This document shows, one piece after another, positions 9,076 to 17,474 of a stretch of DNA of 64,000 bases; position 1 is the first letter of the stretch; every line of letters begins with the position of its first letter. Under the pieces are notes generated by a model that saw only the letters and a program-made list of their open reading frames with translations, did no database searches and had not been told where the DNA came from. The stretch lies in NCBI GenBank assembly GCA_050250875.1, contig JBFWNV010000001.1:930001-994000 (forward strand). The letters are read 5' to 3'. Position numbers and translations under genes: made by a program. This DNA is from CAWAYR01 sp050250875 (GTDB lineage Bacteria; Acidobacteriota; Vicinamibacteria; Vicinamibacterales; UBA2999).

Positions 9076-9990
9076 TCAGCCACGCAGTATGGCCAGCCGC
9101 TCGGCCATGGCCAGCGCGCCCAGCACGCCGGAGCGGTGGCCCAGCGCCGGCACCACGACATATGCGCCGAGGCCTTCGGCCAGCGCCGGCGAGCGGACAT
9201 AGCCGTTCAGGAGCGTCGCCAGTTCGCGGCGCACGCGCGGCAGTAGGTGCGGCGGGGCGGCCACACCACCGCCGACGACGATGCGCTCGGGCGACAGCGT
9301 GCACACGTAGTTGTGCAACGCCAGGGCGAGGTAGCGCGCCTCGAGCGCCCACGCCGGATGATCGGGCGGCAACGACTCGGCCGGCGCGGCCCAGCGGGCC
9401 TGGATCGCCGGGCCACTGGCCAGGCCCTCGAGGCAATCCCCGTGGAACGGGCACGTGCCGTCGAAGGGATCGACGGCGCGATCGTGCGGCACGCGGACAT
9501 GCCCCATCTCGGGGTGGACGAGGCCGTGCACGGACCGGCCGTCGATCAGGGCGCCGCCGCCGATGCCCGTACCGACGGTGAGATAGAGCACGCTCGACAG
9601 CCCCTGGGCCGCGCCCCATCGCCACTCGCCCACCGCGGCGGCGTTCACATCCGTGTCGAAGGCGACGGGCACGCCGAACGCGTCGCGCAGCGGGCCGACC
9701 AGATCGGTGTCGGCCCAGCCGGGCTTCGGCGTGGAGGTGATCCAGCCGAAGCGCGGCGAGCCGGGCCGCAGGTCCACGGGTCCGAACGAGCCGACGCCGA
9801 TCGCGGCGAACGGGCCGTGGGCCTCGCGCGCGTCGGCGAAGAAGCGACGGACCGCGGCCAGCGTCTCGTCCGGTGTGGTCGTGGCGAGGCGCTGCTCGGC
9901 CCGGACGTCGTCGGGACCGCTGCCGACCACGCAGACGAACTTGGTGCCGCCGGCCTCGATGCCGCCGAGAAGATCGCGGGTCGGGTTCAC
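9076..9990 (-). CDS. ROK-family sugar kinase (fructokinase-like)
   Basis: 304 residues. ATP-phosphate motif GGIEAGGTKF (9-18), catalytic aspartate in FDTDVNAAAVGEW (Asp114), the glycine-rich GTGIGGG, and the ROK zinc site HPEMGHVRVPHD...CPFHGDC (His164, Cys180, His183, Cys186). The C-x2-H-x2-C spacing and the EMGH motif match bacterial fructokinases of the ROK family, which phosphorylate fructose (sometimes mannose) with ATP in the cytoplasm. The GTG start overlaps the stop of the PIN-toxin gene by 4 bases (GTGA), so it is at least co-translated with the toxin module. Exact sugar is inferred. Confidence 0.86.
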   Translation of the reverse strand: MNPTRDLLGGIEAGGTKFVCVVGSGPDDVRAEQRLATTTPDETLAAVRRFFADAREAHGPFAAIGVGSFGPVDLRPGSPRFGWITSTPKPGWADTDLVGPLRDAFGVPVAFDTDVNAAAVGEWRWGAAQGLSSVLYLTVGTGIGGGALIDGRSVHGLVHPEMGHVRVPHDRAVDPFDGTCPFHGDCLEGLASGPAIQARWAAPAESLPPDHPAWALEARYLALALHNYVCTLSPERIVVGGGVAAPPHLLPRVRRELATLLNGYVRSPALAEGLGAYVVVPALGHRSGVLGALAMAERLAILRG

Positions 9991-10367
9991 ACCCGGGTCG
10001 CACCCTCGACGCGCGCAAGAGCACGGTCGAATGTTCCCAGCGGCAGGTGCCCGGCGCGCCGTGCGACTTCGAGCACCAGGCAGTCGGAGTAGCCGAGTGC
10101 CGGCCGCGTTCGGTAGCGGTCGAGCGCCGCCGTCGCGACGTCGGCGTCCTGCACGGTCAGCTGCGCATGATTGAGCAGCATCTCCACCGCGACGGCAATG
10201 GCGTCGTGGTCCCGCTCGTAGACGGTCGCCAGAACCCAGACGGCCTCCGCCAGCACGAGGTGCGAGACCCAGGCGCCAGCCGACACGAACGCCTCGGCCG
10301 CGGCCACCTGCTTGGGGTCATCGCGTGTCAGCAGTCGGACGAGCACGTTGGTGTCAACGGCGACCAT
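9987..10367 (-). CDS. PIN-domain toxin, VapC-like ribonuclease
   Basis: 126 residues forming one PIN domain. The acidic metal-binding residues are visible: Asp5 in AVDTNVLVR, Glu41 in LAEAVWVL, Asp95 in GYSDCLVLE and Asp114 in GTFDRAL. Such toxins cleave RNA (often tRNA or rRNA) in a Mg-dependent way. It overlaps the AbrB-like antitoxin gene by 14 bases upstream and the ROK kinase by 4 bases downstream. The antitoxin is the partner type commonly seen with this PIN subfamily. Confidence 0.85.
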   Translation of the reverse strand: MVAVDTNVLVRLLTRDDPKQVAAAEAFVSAGAWVSHLVLAEAVWVLATVYERDHDAIAVAVEMLLNHAQLTVQDADVATAALDRYRTRPALGYSDCLVLEVARRAGHLPLGTFDRALARVEGATRV

Positions 10368-10614
10368 GACGCCTCAGCACGTACTGCCGGACGCCGTCCT
10401 TCAGCTCCGCCAGCGTCCTCTTCCGCGGTGTGGTTCCGAACAAGGCCGTATGGACCTCGACCGACGAGAACCTGCCGGCCCGACGGACGACGATCTGGCC
10501 GTTCTCTTCTTCCCATTCGAGCACCGAGCCCGGGCCGACGCCGAGCTTCTTGCGGACCCGAGCCGGTACGGAGACCTGGCCTTGCGCGGTGAGCCGGGAA
10601 TGAGCGAGTGCCAC
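10354..10614 (-). CDS. AbrB/MazE-type (SpoVT-fold) antitoxin
   Basis: 86 residues. The N-terminal swapped-hairpin DNA-binding domain is clear: LAHSRLTAQGQVSVPARVR, then KKLGVGPGSVLEWEEENG. The C-terminal tail (about 50-86) would bind and block the PIN toxin encoded by the overlapping next gene. I start it at GTG 10614 rather than GTG 10620, because the -10 box TAATCT (10626-10621) abuts 10620 and leaves the 6-base gap seen at other leaderless genes in the window; the shorter start also matches family N-termini. Probably autoregulated through the palindrome at 10622-10637. Confidence 0.85.
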   Translation of the reverse strand: MALAHSRLTAQGQVSVPARVRKKLGVGPGSVLEWEEENGQIVVRRAGRFSSVEVHTALFGTTPRKRTLAELKDGVRQYVLRRHGRR

Positions 10615-10620
10615 GATCAC

Positions 10621-10637
10621 AGATTACCACGGTAATC
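10621..10637 (-). promoter_or_regulatory. Operator/promoter of the AbrB-PIN module
   Basis: GATTACC-AC-GGTAATC (10622-10637) is a perfect 7-base inverted repeat with a 2-base spacer. On the minus strand its end forms TAATCT, a plausible -10 box directly before the antitoxin start. A palindrome overlapping the promoter is the standard geometry for AbrB-type autorepression; binding itself is inferred. Confidence 0.6.
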
Positions 10638-10670
10638 AGATCGCGGAGTCGGCTCGGGTGCGCCGCCCGT

Positions 10671-11198
10671 TCAGGGCCGTTTCGACAGGCCGGGCAGGAA
10701 CGGCGCGTGCGAGACGCGCAGGGCCGTCAGATCACGCGAATCGATCTTCAGGTGGCTGGCGATGCGATGGATCTCGGCTTCTTCGGGCATCGAAATCGCC
10801 TGGTCGGTGGCGGCGACGCGGAAGAGGCAGCGGGCCAGCGCCAGCTTCTGCTCGTAGGCGGCCGTCTCGGCGAACTCCTGCGCCACCTGGAAGTCGGCGG
10901 TGCCGCCGAACATCAGGTGGCTCGACTTGGCCAGACCGACCACCATCATCGCCTGATCGGCGGTGAGCCCGCCCTCGGCGACGACCAGTGCCTCCATGGC
11001 CCGGGTCTCCTCGGGACTGACGTGCTGGTCGGCATGCGCGACGCGGCCGAGCAGGTAGGCGAAGCGGGCGAGGTGGCGGGCCCGGTCGGGCTCCAGGTGC
11101 TCGAGCGTCTCGACCAGGTCGCGCAGCGGCGTCTGGTCGGGGGTGTCGAGCTGGCCGGCACCCAGGCCGAGCCAGGCGCGGATGGTGTCGATGGGCAT
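10671..11198 (-). CDS. TerB-like tellurite-resistance-family protein
   Basis: 175 residues, all-helical and acidic-rich, with no signal or membrane segment. Features of the TerB fold: ARFAYLLGRVAHADQHVSPEE in the first helical pair, with the metal-binding type DQxVSPEE stretch, repeated as RVAATDQAISMPEEAEIHRIA in the second half; TerB is an internal duplication of this kind. Function in tellurite or stress response is known for the family but not for this stand-alone form, since no other ter genes are nearby. It lies 36 bases downstream of... the sugar-porter stop on the same strand. Confidence 0.75.
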   Translation of the reverse strand: MPIDTIRAWLGLGAGQLDTPDQTPLRDLVETLEHLEPDRARHLARFAYLLGRVAHADQHVSPEETRAMEALVVAEGGLTADQAMMVVGLAKSSHLMFGGTADFQVAQEFAETAAYEQKLALARCLFRVAATDQAISMPEEAEIHRIASHLKIDSRDLTALRVSHAPFLPGLSKRP

Positions 11199-11234
11199 GT
11201 TCGCGTAAACAGCGCCAGGGGCGTTCCTGAGAGG

Positions 11235-12563
11235 CTACTCGATCCCCAAGCGGCGCTGGATCTCCTCGAGCGATACGCCCTTGGTCTCGGGCAGGAACAG
11301 CCACACCATCACGAACTGCAGCGCCATCATCACGCCGAACACCGCAAAGGCGAGGCCGCCCGAGGCTTCGGCGACGATCGGGAACGTCCAGCTCACCGCC
11401 GCCGCCCAGACCCAGTGCGTGAAGCTGCCCAGGGCCTGGCCGCGGGCACGCACGCGGTTGGGGAAGATCTCGGCCAGGTACACCCAGATCACCGCCCCCT
11501 GCGAGAAGGCGAAGAAGGCGATGTAGCCGATCAGGCTGCCCAGCACGACCAGGCCGCCGATCCGGCGCTCGAAGGCATAGGCCGCGACGAACAGGCACGC
11601 GGCGAGCCCCACCGAGCCGATGAGCAGCAGGCGCTTGCGACCGACCTTGTCGATCACCGTCATCGCCAGCACCGTGAACACCAGGTTGGTGACGCCGATG
11701 ACGACCGACTGCCACAGTGCGCTGGTGCGTTCGGCGCCGGCCATCGCGAAGATGTCGGCCGTGTAGTAGATGAGCGCGTTGATGCCCGACAGCTGGTTGA
11801 AGGTGGCGATCATCAGCGCCAGCAGGATCGGCCGGCGGTACTTTCGGGTGAAGAACGGCTCGTCGGCAGCCACCGTCTCGCGGCGCAGCGACTCGGCGAT
11901 CTCGGCGGCCACGGCGTCCACCTGCGGCGCGCCAACGTGCCGCAGCACGCCGACCGCGTCGTCATGGCGTCCCTGCTTCATCAGCCAGCGCGGGCTCTCG
12001 GGCACGCCGCGGGCGAGGAGGTAGAACGCCGCCGCCGGCACCGCCGGCAGCCCCAGCATCACCCGCCACGCGGCGGTCTCGGGTCCCCCGAGGGCCAGTT
12101 CGACGATCGAGTTCGACAGGTACGCCATCAGGATGCCGATGACGATGTTCAACTGGCTGAGCGCCACCAGCCGCCCGCGCACGTCGGCTGGGGCGATCTC
12201 GGCGATGTACATCGGCGCCGCCACCGACGAGCCGCCGATCGCCAGCCCGCCGAGGAAGCGGAAGAACAGCAGCGCCGGCCAGCTCCACGCCAGCCCGCAG
12301 CCGACCGCCGACACGACGTAGAGCACGGCCAGCAGCCGCAGCACCGGCCTTCTGCCCGAGGCTTCGGCGGGCGACCCGACCGCGATCGATCCGATCACCG
12401 TGCCGACCAGCGCGCTCGCCACGGTGAGGCCGAGCCGCTGCGCGTTCAGGTCGTAGACCGCGCGCAGGGCATCGGTCGCGCCCGAGATGACGGCGGTGTC
12501 GAAGCCGAACAGGAAGCTGCCGAGGGCGGCGACGCCGGCGCTGCGCAGCAGGTGTGACGTCAC
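11235..12563 (-). CDS. Sugar porter (MFS, proton/sugar symporter type)
   Basis: 442 residues with 12 predicted membrane helices. Sugar-porter signatures are complete: GSFLFGFDTAVISGA in TM1, EASGRRPVLR between TM2 and TM3, VPESPRWLMKQGR after TM6, KVGRKRLLL between TM8 and TM9, and LPETKGVSLEEIQ after TM12. Homologues import hexoses or pentoses with H+. I chose the GTG at 12563, eight bases after the stop of the upstream small gene, because TM1 begins about 7 residues later; longer in-frame starts would add a proline/arginine-rich tail that reads through the neighbouring gene. The ROK kinase nearby could use the imported sugar (inference). Confidence 0.9.
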   Translation of the reverse strand: MTSHLLRSAGVAALGSFLFGFDTAVISGATDALRAVYDLNAQRLGLTVASALVGTVIGSIAVGSPAEASGRRPVLRLLAVLYVVSAVGCGLAWSWPALLFFRFLGGLAIGGSSVAAPMYIAEIAPADVRGRLVALSQLNIVIGILMAYLSNSIVELALGGPETAAWRVMLGLPAVPAAAFYLLARGVPESPRWLMKQGRHDDAVGVLRHVGAPQVDAVAAEIAESLRRETVAADEPFFTRKYRRPILLALMIATFNQLSGINALIYYTADIFAMAGAERTSALWQSVVIGVTNLVFTVLAMTVIDKVGRKRLLLIGSVGLAACLFVAAYAFERRIGGLVVLGSLIGYIAFFAFSQGAVIWVYLAEIFPNRVRARGQALGSFTHWVWAAAVSWTFPIVAEASGGLAFAVFGVMMALQFVMVWLFLPETKGVSLEEIQRRLGIE

Positions 12564-12571
12564 CGGCGCCC

Positions 12572-12760
12572 TCAGGACACCGACGGCTGGCGTAGCAGTG
12601 TCTCGATCCGCTCCAGCCGTTCGTGCAGCACCTGCTGGCTGGAGCGGAGCCGGTGGAGCGTCACCGCGGCCCACACCGCGGCGGCGAAGGGCACCATCCA
12701 GAACATCCCCAGGGCGACGACGACCATCAGTTCAGGGATCCCGATGCTGCTCGCACCCAT
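12572..12760 (-). CDS. Small single-span membrane protein with C-terminal coiled coil
   Basis: 62 residues: a hydrophobic helix (LMVVVALGMFWMVPFAAAVWAAV) followed by an amphipathic helix LRSSQQVLHERLERIETLLR with heptad spacing, which could oligomerise. No family recognised. It precedes the sugar porter by 8 bases and is probably co-transcribed with it, so an accessory role is possible but unproven. Confidence 0.6.
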   Translation of the reverse strand: MGASSIGIPELMVVVALGMFWMVPFAAAVWAAVTLHRLRSSQQVLHERLERIETLLRQPSVS

Positions 12761-12837
12761 GCGCCCTCCGCGGCCGGCGGCCGTGGGCGCATGGTAGCGC
12801 GGGTCGCGGCTGCCGCGGGCAGACGGCCGGGGGCCGG

Positions 12838-15483
12838 CTATTCCGCGCGCAGCGTGCGCATCGGATCGACGCGCAGGGCCCGCCGCACCGGCGCCAGCGC
12901 CGCCGCGGCGGCGGTGACCAGCACGATGGCGGCGACCACGGCGAGCGTCGCCGCGCCGGGACGCTGCACGAAGTCGAGGGCGCTCTCGATCACCCGGCCG
13001 AAGGCCAGTGCCGCGCCGAGGCCGCCGGCCAGGCCCGCAGCGACCACCAGGAGCGCCTGGGCCAGCACGACGATGACGATGTGCCGCGGCGAAGCGCCGA
13101 GGGCCAGCCGGATGCCGAACTCCCGCAGCCGGCGTCCCACCCGGTAGGCGAGCACGCCGTAGAGGCCGATGGCCACGAGCAGCAGGCCGAGCAGGGCGAA
13201 CGCCGCGAGCAGCACGGTCGTGAACCGTGGCGCGGCCAGGGCGGTGTGCAGCCGCTCGTCCAATGTCTTCACGTCGTGGATGGCCAGCTCGGGATCGATT
13301 CGGGCCACCACCTGCCGGACGGCTTCGGCGACGTGCAGGTCGACGGTGGCGGTCCGGACCACGACGTGCGGAGTGGTGATGAGGCCCTGCGCCAGCGGCA
13401 GGTAGTACATCGGCTCCGGCGCCTCTTGAAGCGTCCGCTGCCTGACGTCGGCGGCCACGCCGACGATCTCCCGCCACGGGGTATCGGGCTCGGTGGTGCT
13501 GAGACCCGGCCGCATCCGCCGGCCGATCGGATCGACGGCGGGAAAGTAGAGGCGCGCGAAGCTCTCGCTCACGATCACGGTGCGCGGGCCGTCGATGGCG
13601 TCGACGCTCGTGAACGCCCGCCCGCGGCGCAGCGGAATGCGCATCGTCTCGAAGTAGCCGGGAGCCACGAACGCGAATCCGGCACTGGGCCGCGACGCGG
13701 TCTGGTCAGCGGTGTCGGCGGGCAGCTCGAAGCTGACGCGGTAGCGCGATCCGGCGAGCGGCAGGGGACCGGTGGTGGTTGCGCCGGTCACGCCCGGCAG
13801 ACCGGCGAGCTCGGGCAGGAGCCGCTCGTAGAACGCGACTTGCTTCGCAAAGGTGTAGCGCCCGTCGGGCAGGCTCACCTGGAAGGTCGTCAGGGTCGAC
13901 ACGTCGAAGCCCGGATCGGTGCGTACGACACGGGCCAGACCGCCGACGACGACGGTCGACGCCACGAGGAGCACGACGCCCACGGCCGTTTCGGCGGCGA
14001 CGAGGACGTCGAGCCAGCGCCGCTCCGAGCGCGGGCCCGAGGTGGTGCGGCTCATGGTGAGCGGCTGGCGCAGGTCGGTGCCGGTCGCGCGCAGCGCCGG
14101 TACGACCCCGACGGCCAGCGCACAGACGGCGGCGACGGCCGCCGCGAACGCCATCACCGCGGCATCGATGGCCACCGTGTCGAGGCCGCGCACACCGGCG
14201 GGCGCCAGGCCCACGAGGACGCCGAGCGATGTCCTGGCCATGACCAGTCCGCACGCCGCCGCGGCCGCCGCCAGCACCGCCGCCTCGGCCAGCAGCAGGC
14301 GCATCAGCCGCCAGCGCGAGGCGCCGAGGGCCACCCGCATCGCCAGTTCGGCCTGACGGGCGATTCCCCGCGCGGTCATCAGGTTGGCGAGGTTGACGCA
14401 GGCGATGAGCAGCACGCACGTCACCGCCACGAGCAGGAGCATCAGCGGCCGCCTGACGTCGCCGACCACGCTGTCGAGCAAGGGGGTGACCCTGGCCCCT
14501 CGGGCGGCGTTGAAGTCCGGGTGCTCGCGCGCGAGCGCGGCAGTGATGGCGGCGAACTCCGCCTCCACGTCGCCGAGGCGGACGCCAAGCCGCATCCGCC
14601 CGACCACGTCGACGAAGCGTGCGCCGCGCTGCGTCGTCATCGGCGTGTCGTCCGGTGACTCGATGCGGGCGTCCTCGGCGGCGGTCAGCCAGATCTCGGG
14701 CGGCGGCGACTCCACCGGAAAGACGAAGCCGGCCGGCATCACGCCGACGATGGTGTAGGTGCGGCCGTTGGCGGCCAGTGCGCGGCCGACCGGATTCGCG
14801 GCATCGCCGAAGTGGCGGCGCCGGAACTCGTCGCTGACGATCGCCACGTCGGAGCCGGGCGCGTCTTCAGCGTCGGCGAAGCCGCGGCCCATCGACGGCG
14901 CGATGCCGAGCGTTGGGAACAGGCTGCTGGAGACGACCGCGCCCGGCACGTGCAGCGCGCGTCCAAGGCCGGTCACGGTAACGCTCGTGGCGTGGTAGCC
15001 GGCCAGCGACTCCAGCGTGCGCGTGCGCTGCCGCCAGTCCTCGAAGTTGGGCCACGAGGCCGCGCCTGGCACCGGATCGGCGGCGCGCCAGTCCAGCTCC
15101 TGCAGCTGCACGAGACGCGCCGGATCCGAGAACGGCAGCGGCCGCAGCACCACGGCGCGCAGCACGCTGAACATCGCGGCGTTGGCGCCGATGCCGAGAC
15201 CGAGCGTCAGGACGGCCGCGGCGGTGAACGCCGGGGCTCTGGCCAGCGCGCGGGCCGCATACACGAGGTCCTGTCCGAATTGCTGGAGGGGCACCCAGCC
15301 CCAGGTGTCGCGGACGGTCTCCCGCACGAGCAGCTCGTTGCCGAGCTCCCGGCGTGCCGCCGCTTCGGCCTCGGCCGGGGATTGGCCACGATCCAGACGG
15401 TCCTGAACGGCCATGCGCAGGTGGCCGCGCAGCTCGTCCTCGAGATCGGCGTCCTGTCGCCGTCGCCAGAGCGGACGCTTCAC
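12838..15483 (-). CDS. ADOP-type permease (duplicated FtsX/MacB permease) with prefix domain
   Basis: 881 residues. The N-terminal cytoplasmic prefix (RRRQDADLEDELRGHLRMAV...EAEAAARRELGN, about 10-55) is the permease-prefix domain of acidobacterial duplicated orphan permeases. It is followed by a MacB-like unit: TM1 with FTAAAVLTLGLGIGANAAMF, a large periplasmic domain, an FtsX domain of three helices, then a second MacB-periplasmic/FtsX unit at the C-terminus. No ATPase gene is adjacent, as usual for this group; transported substrate unknown. The GTG start overlaps the padR stop by 4 bases (GTGA), so it is co-translated with and probably controlled by PadR. Confidence 0.9.
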   Translation of the reverse strand: MKRPLWRRRQDADLEDELRGHLRMAVQDRLDRGQSPAEAEAAARRELGNELLVRETVRDTWGWVPLQQFGQDLVYAARALARAPAFTAAAVLTLGLGIGANAAMFSVLRAVVLRPLPFSDPARLVQLQELDWRAADPVPGAASWPNFEDWRQRTRTLESLAGYHATSVTVTGLGRALHVPGAVVSSSLFPTLGIAPSMGRGFADAEDAPGSDVAIVSDEFRRRHFGDAANPVGRALAANGRTYTIVGVMPAGFVFPVESPPPEIWLTAAEDARIESPDDTPMTTQRGARFVDVVGRMRLGVRLGDVEAEFAAITAALAREHPDFNAARGARVTPLLDSVVGDVRRPLMLLLVAVTCVLLIACVNLANLMTARGIARQAELAMRVALGASRWRLMRLLLAEAAVLAAAAAACGLVMARTSLGVLVGLAPAGVRGLDTVAIDAAVMAFAAAVAAVCALAVGVVPALRATGTDLRQPLTMSRTTSGPRSERRWLDVLVAAETAVGVVLLVASTVVVGGLARVVRTDPGFDVSTLTTFQVSLPDGRYTFAKQVAFYERLLPELAGLPGVTGATTTGPLPLAGSRYRVSFELPADTADQTASRPSAGFAFVAPGYFETMRIPLRRGRAFTSVDAIDGPRTVIVSESFARLYFPAVDPIGRRMRPGLSTTEPDTPWREIVGVAADVRQRTLQEAPEPMYYLPLAQGLITTPHVVVRTATVDLHVAEAVRQVVARIDPELAIHDVKTLDERLHTALAAPRFTTVLLAAFALLGLLLVAIGLYGVLAYRVGRRLREFGIRLALGASPRHIVIVVLAQALLVVAAGLAGGLGAALAFGRVIESALDFVQRPGAATLAVVAAIVLVTAAAAALAPVRRALRVDPMRTLRAE

Positions 15484-15836
15484 GATTCCGACTCGCCGGT
15501 GCGGTTGAGCACGCTGCCGATCGCGGCGGCCATCTGCTCCCACCGGGAGCGTGCCCCGGTCAGGTGGCGGCGGCCGGCCGCGGTCAGTCGATAGACCCGC
15601 GTCCGCTGTTTGCGCTCGGAGGTCTCCCACGTCGCGGTGACCAGCTTCTGCCGCTCGAGCCGATGCAGCGCCGGGTAGAGCGACCCGGCGTCCACCTGCA
15701 GGAACTCTCCGGAATGCTCGCGCAGGGCCTGGCCGATGCCGTAGCCGTGATTCGGACCCCACTTGAGCTGTTCGAGGACCAGCATGTCGAGCGTGCCCTG
15801 CAGCAGCTCGATGCGATTGGTGCGGCGGATGCCCAT
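15480..15836 (-). CDS. PadR-family transcriptional regulator
   Basis: 118 residues: a winged helix of the PadR type (LQGTLDMLVLEQLKWGPNHGYGIGQAL, recognition region VDAGSLYPALHRLERQKLV) with a short C-terminal dimerisation helix. It is the usual partner of ADOP permeases and here overlaps the permease gene by 4 bases. A promoter with an embedded inverted repeat lies just upstream (15848-15876), so it probably represses its own operon; the inducer is unknown. Confidence 0.92.
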   Translation of the reverse strand: MGIRRTNRIELLQGTLDMLVLEQLKWGPNHGYGIGQALREHSGEFLQVDAGSLYPALHRLERQKLVTATWETSERKQRTRVYRLTAAGRRHLTGARSRWEQMAAAIGSVLNRTGESES

Positions 15837-15847
15837 GGGTGAAGATG

Positions 15848-15876
15848 ATCTACACCCTTAGGGTAGAGACCGTCAA
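15848..15876 (-). promoter_or_regulatory. padR promoter with overlapping operator
   Basis: On the minus strand TTGACG (15876-15871) and GTAGAT (15853-15848) are 17 bases apart, a good -35/-10 pair. Between and over the -10 lies an inverted repeat TCTA(CA)CCCT-T-AGGGTAGA (15849-15867 on the plus strand), perfect apart from a 2-base bulge. Its position would let PadR block polymerase. Confidence 0.6.
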
Positions 15877-15906
15877 TACCCACAGGCCGCGACGGGCCCG
15901 GCGCCG

Positions 15907-17226
15907 TCAGCGCACGTAGCGCGGCCGCTCGCCGCGATCCCAGGGGCGGTAGGTGGCGGCGAAGCGCACCCGCTCGTTCACCGGCGGATGGCTGAACGCC
16001 CAGAACACGAACAACGGATGCGGTGTCGGGTAGGTGAGCGCCTTCTCGCCGAGTTTCTGGAAGGCACGCGCCGCGGCCTGCGACGAATCCGGCACCAGCC
16101 CGTGGATCGCCTCGAGGCCGTAGATGTCGGCCTGGTGCTCGAGGTAGCGCGACACCGCCGCCGACGCCGGCTGCGACACCAGGCCGAAGGCGGTGAGCAG
16201 CAGCAGGATCACCGGGAACGACGCCCAGTCGGCGGCGTCGCGGATGCCCCACCGCGGGCCGTAGCGCGCCAGCAGGCCGCCGAGCAACCGATACGCGAGA
16301 TAGAGCTGCGCCAGCAGCGCCGTGAGCGCGAGTCCCAGCGTCCACCACACGTGGTGCAGCACGTAGTGGCCCATCTCGTGGCCGAAGACGAAGAGCGTCT
16401 CGGGCACCCGCAGGTCGCGCGACGTGTTGTCCCACACGACGACGCGTTTGCTGGCGCCGATGCCGGTGACGTAGGCGTTGTAGGTCGTGACCTTGTCGCT
16501 GGCCTGCATCTCGAACATCCGCGATCGCTCGATGGCGACGCCCCCGCGGGCCAGCACCTTCTCCAGCTCGGGCACCAGCGCCGGCTGGCGCTCCTCGAGC
16601 GGCGCGAAGGTGTTGAACAGCGGCGCGATCACGATCGGGCCGATGAGCACCAGGAGCAGCACTACCGGAATCGCTGCCAGCCAGCCGTAGAACCACCAGC
16701 GCGTCGGGCTGCGCCGTAGAAAGGCGTAGAGCCCCCAGATCAGCAGGGTGGCCAACGCCGTCCCGAGCAGCTCGCCCTTCGTCCAGTCCCAGAACCACGA
16801 TCCCCAGCCCTGCACCGACAGGCCGTAGCGCACCTGCAGCGAGTGGCCGTAGACGCTCACCGGCAGGCTGAGGACGTCGAGCGTCAGCAGCAGCAACGGC
16901 ACGAAGACCAGCGCCTGGACGAACCTCCGCCGGCTGACCCGCTCGGCGAGGTCGCGGTAGCGCGGCGCGACGCGCAGCACGAGCAGGCCGACCAGCAGCG
17001 CGACGCCGTAGATCGTGCCGGCGATGGTGATGGCGATGGTGGTGCGGTAGAGCGCCTCCGAACGGGCGAGCGCGTCGGGCGGCAGGCGATACTCGGTGAT
17101 CGGCTCTTGCGCGGTCAGGGCGACCGTCGCCATCGCCATCGCCGCAACCACGCCGACGGCGGCGCTCAGCCGCCGGCATCGCCGTGCCCCGTGTGTTGAC
17201 CGTCGGCCGCGCGTCGCGTCGGACAT
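15907..17226 (-). CDS. Ste24-like M48 zinc metalloprotease, membrane-bound
   Basis: 439 residues. The zinc motif HEMGH is at 283-287 and the third ligand in the downstream EHQADIYGLE. An N-terminal signal/TM segment, further hydrophobic helices, and the segment VYGHSLQVRYGLSVQ before the zinc domain match the CaaX-protease-1/Ste24 branch of M48 rather than HtpX. Known members remove C-terminal or misfolded membrane peptides at the cytoplasmic membrane. A GGGAGG Shine-Dalgarno lies 5 bases before the ATG at 17226, which fixes the start. It is a stand-alone minus-strand gene upstream of the PadR unit. Confidence 0.9.
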   Translation of the reverse strand: MSDATRGRRSTHGARRCRRLSAAVGVVAAMAMATVALTAQEPITEYRLPPDALARSEALYRTTIAITIAGTIYGVALLVGLLVLRVAPRYRDLAERVSRRRFVQALVFVPLLLLTLDVLSLPVSVYGHSLQVRYGLSVQGWGSWFWDWTKGELLGTALATLLIWGLYAFLRRSPTRWWFYGWLAAIPVVLLLVLIGPIVIAPLFNTFAPLEERQPALVPELEKVLARGGVAIERSRMFEMQASDKVTTYNAYVTGIGASKRVVVWDNTSRDLRVPETLFVFGHEMGHYVLHHVWWTLGLALTALLAQLYLAYRLLGGLLARYGPRWGIRDAADWASFPVILLLLTAFGLVSQPASAAVSRYLEHQADIYGLEAIHGLVPDSSQAAARAFQKLGEKALTYPTPHPLFVFWAFSHPPVNERVRFAATYRPWDRGERPRYVR

Positions 17227-17474
17227 GGTGCCTCCCGGCTGGGGGAGGCGCCGAGTGTACCCGCAGCTGCCGGCGTCACGAGCCCGATCTGCCGGCGGGG
17301 AAATGCCCCCGGCGGCAGCGCGACTACCCACCGCGCCGGCGCCCAACCGAGCGGCTCCGCCGCTTTCGGGTTCACCTCGCCCTATGCGCCGTGGTACCCA
17401 TGTTGCAGTCACCTACCCCTCGGGTGTCGCCATCCTCGCTCGGAGGTGACCAGCCCGAGGCCCGGGAGGATTAC

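Noticed and set aside
5267..10024. A continuous 1585-codon minus-strand frame covering several genes
   Set aside because: Only its last 478 codons are protein-like (the transglycosylase). The upstream part is arginine/alanine-rich out-of-frame reading of the kinase and ROK genes, an effect of the high GC content.
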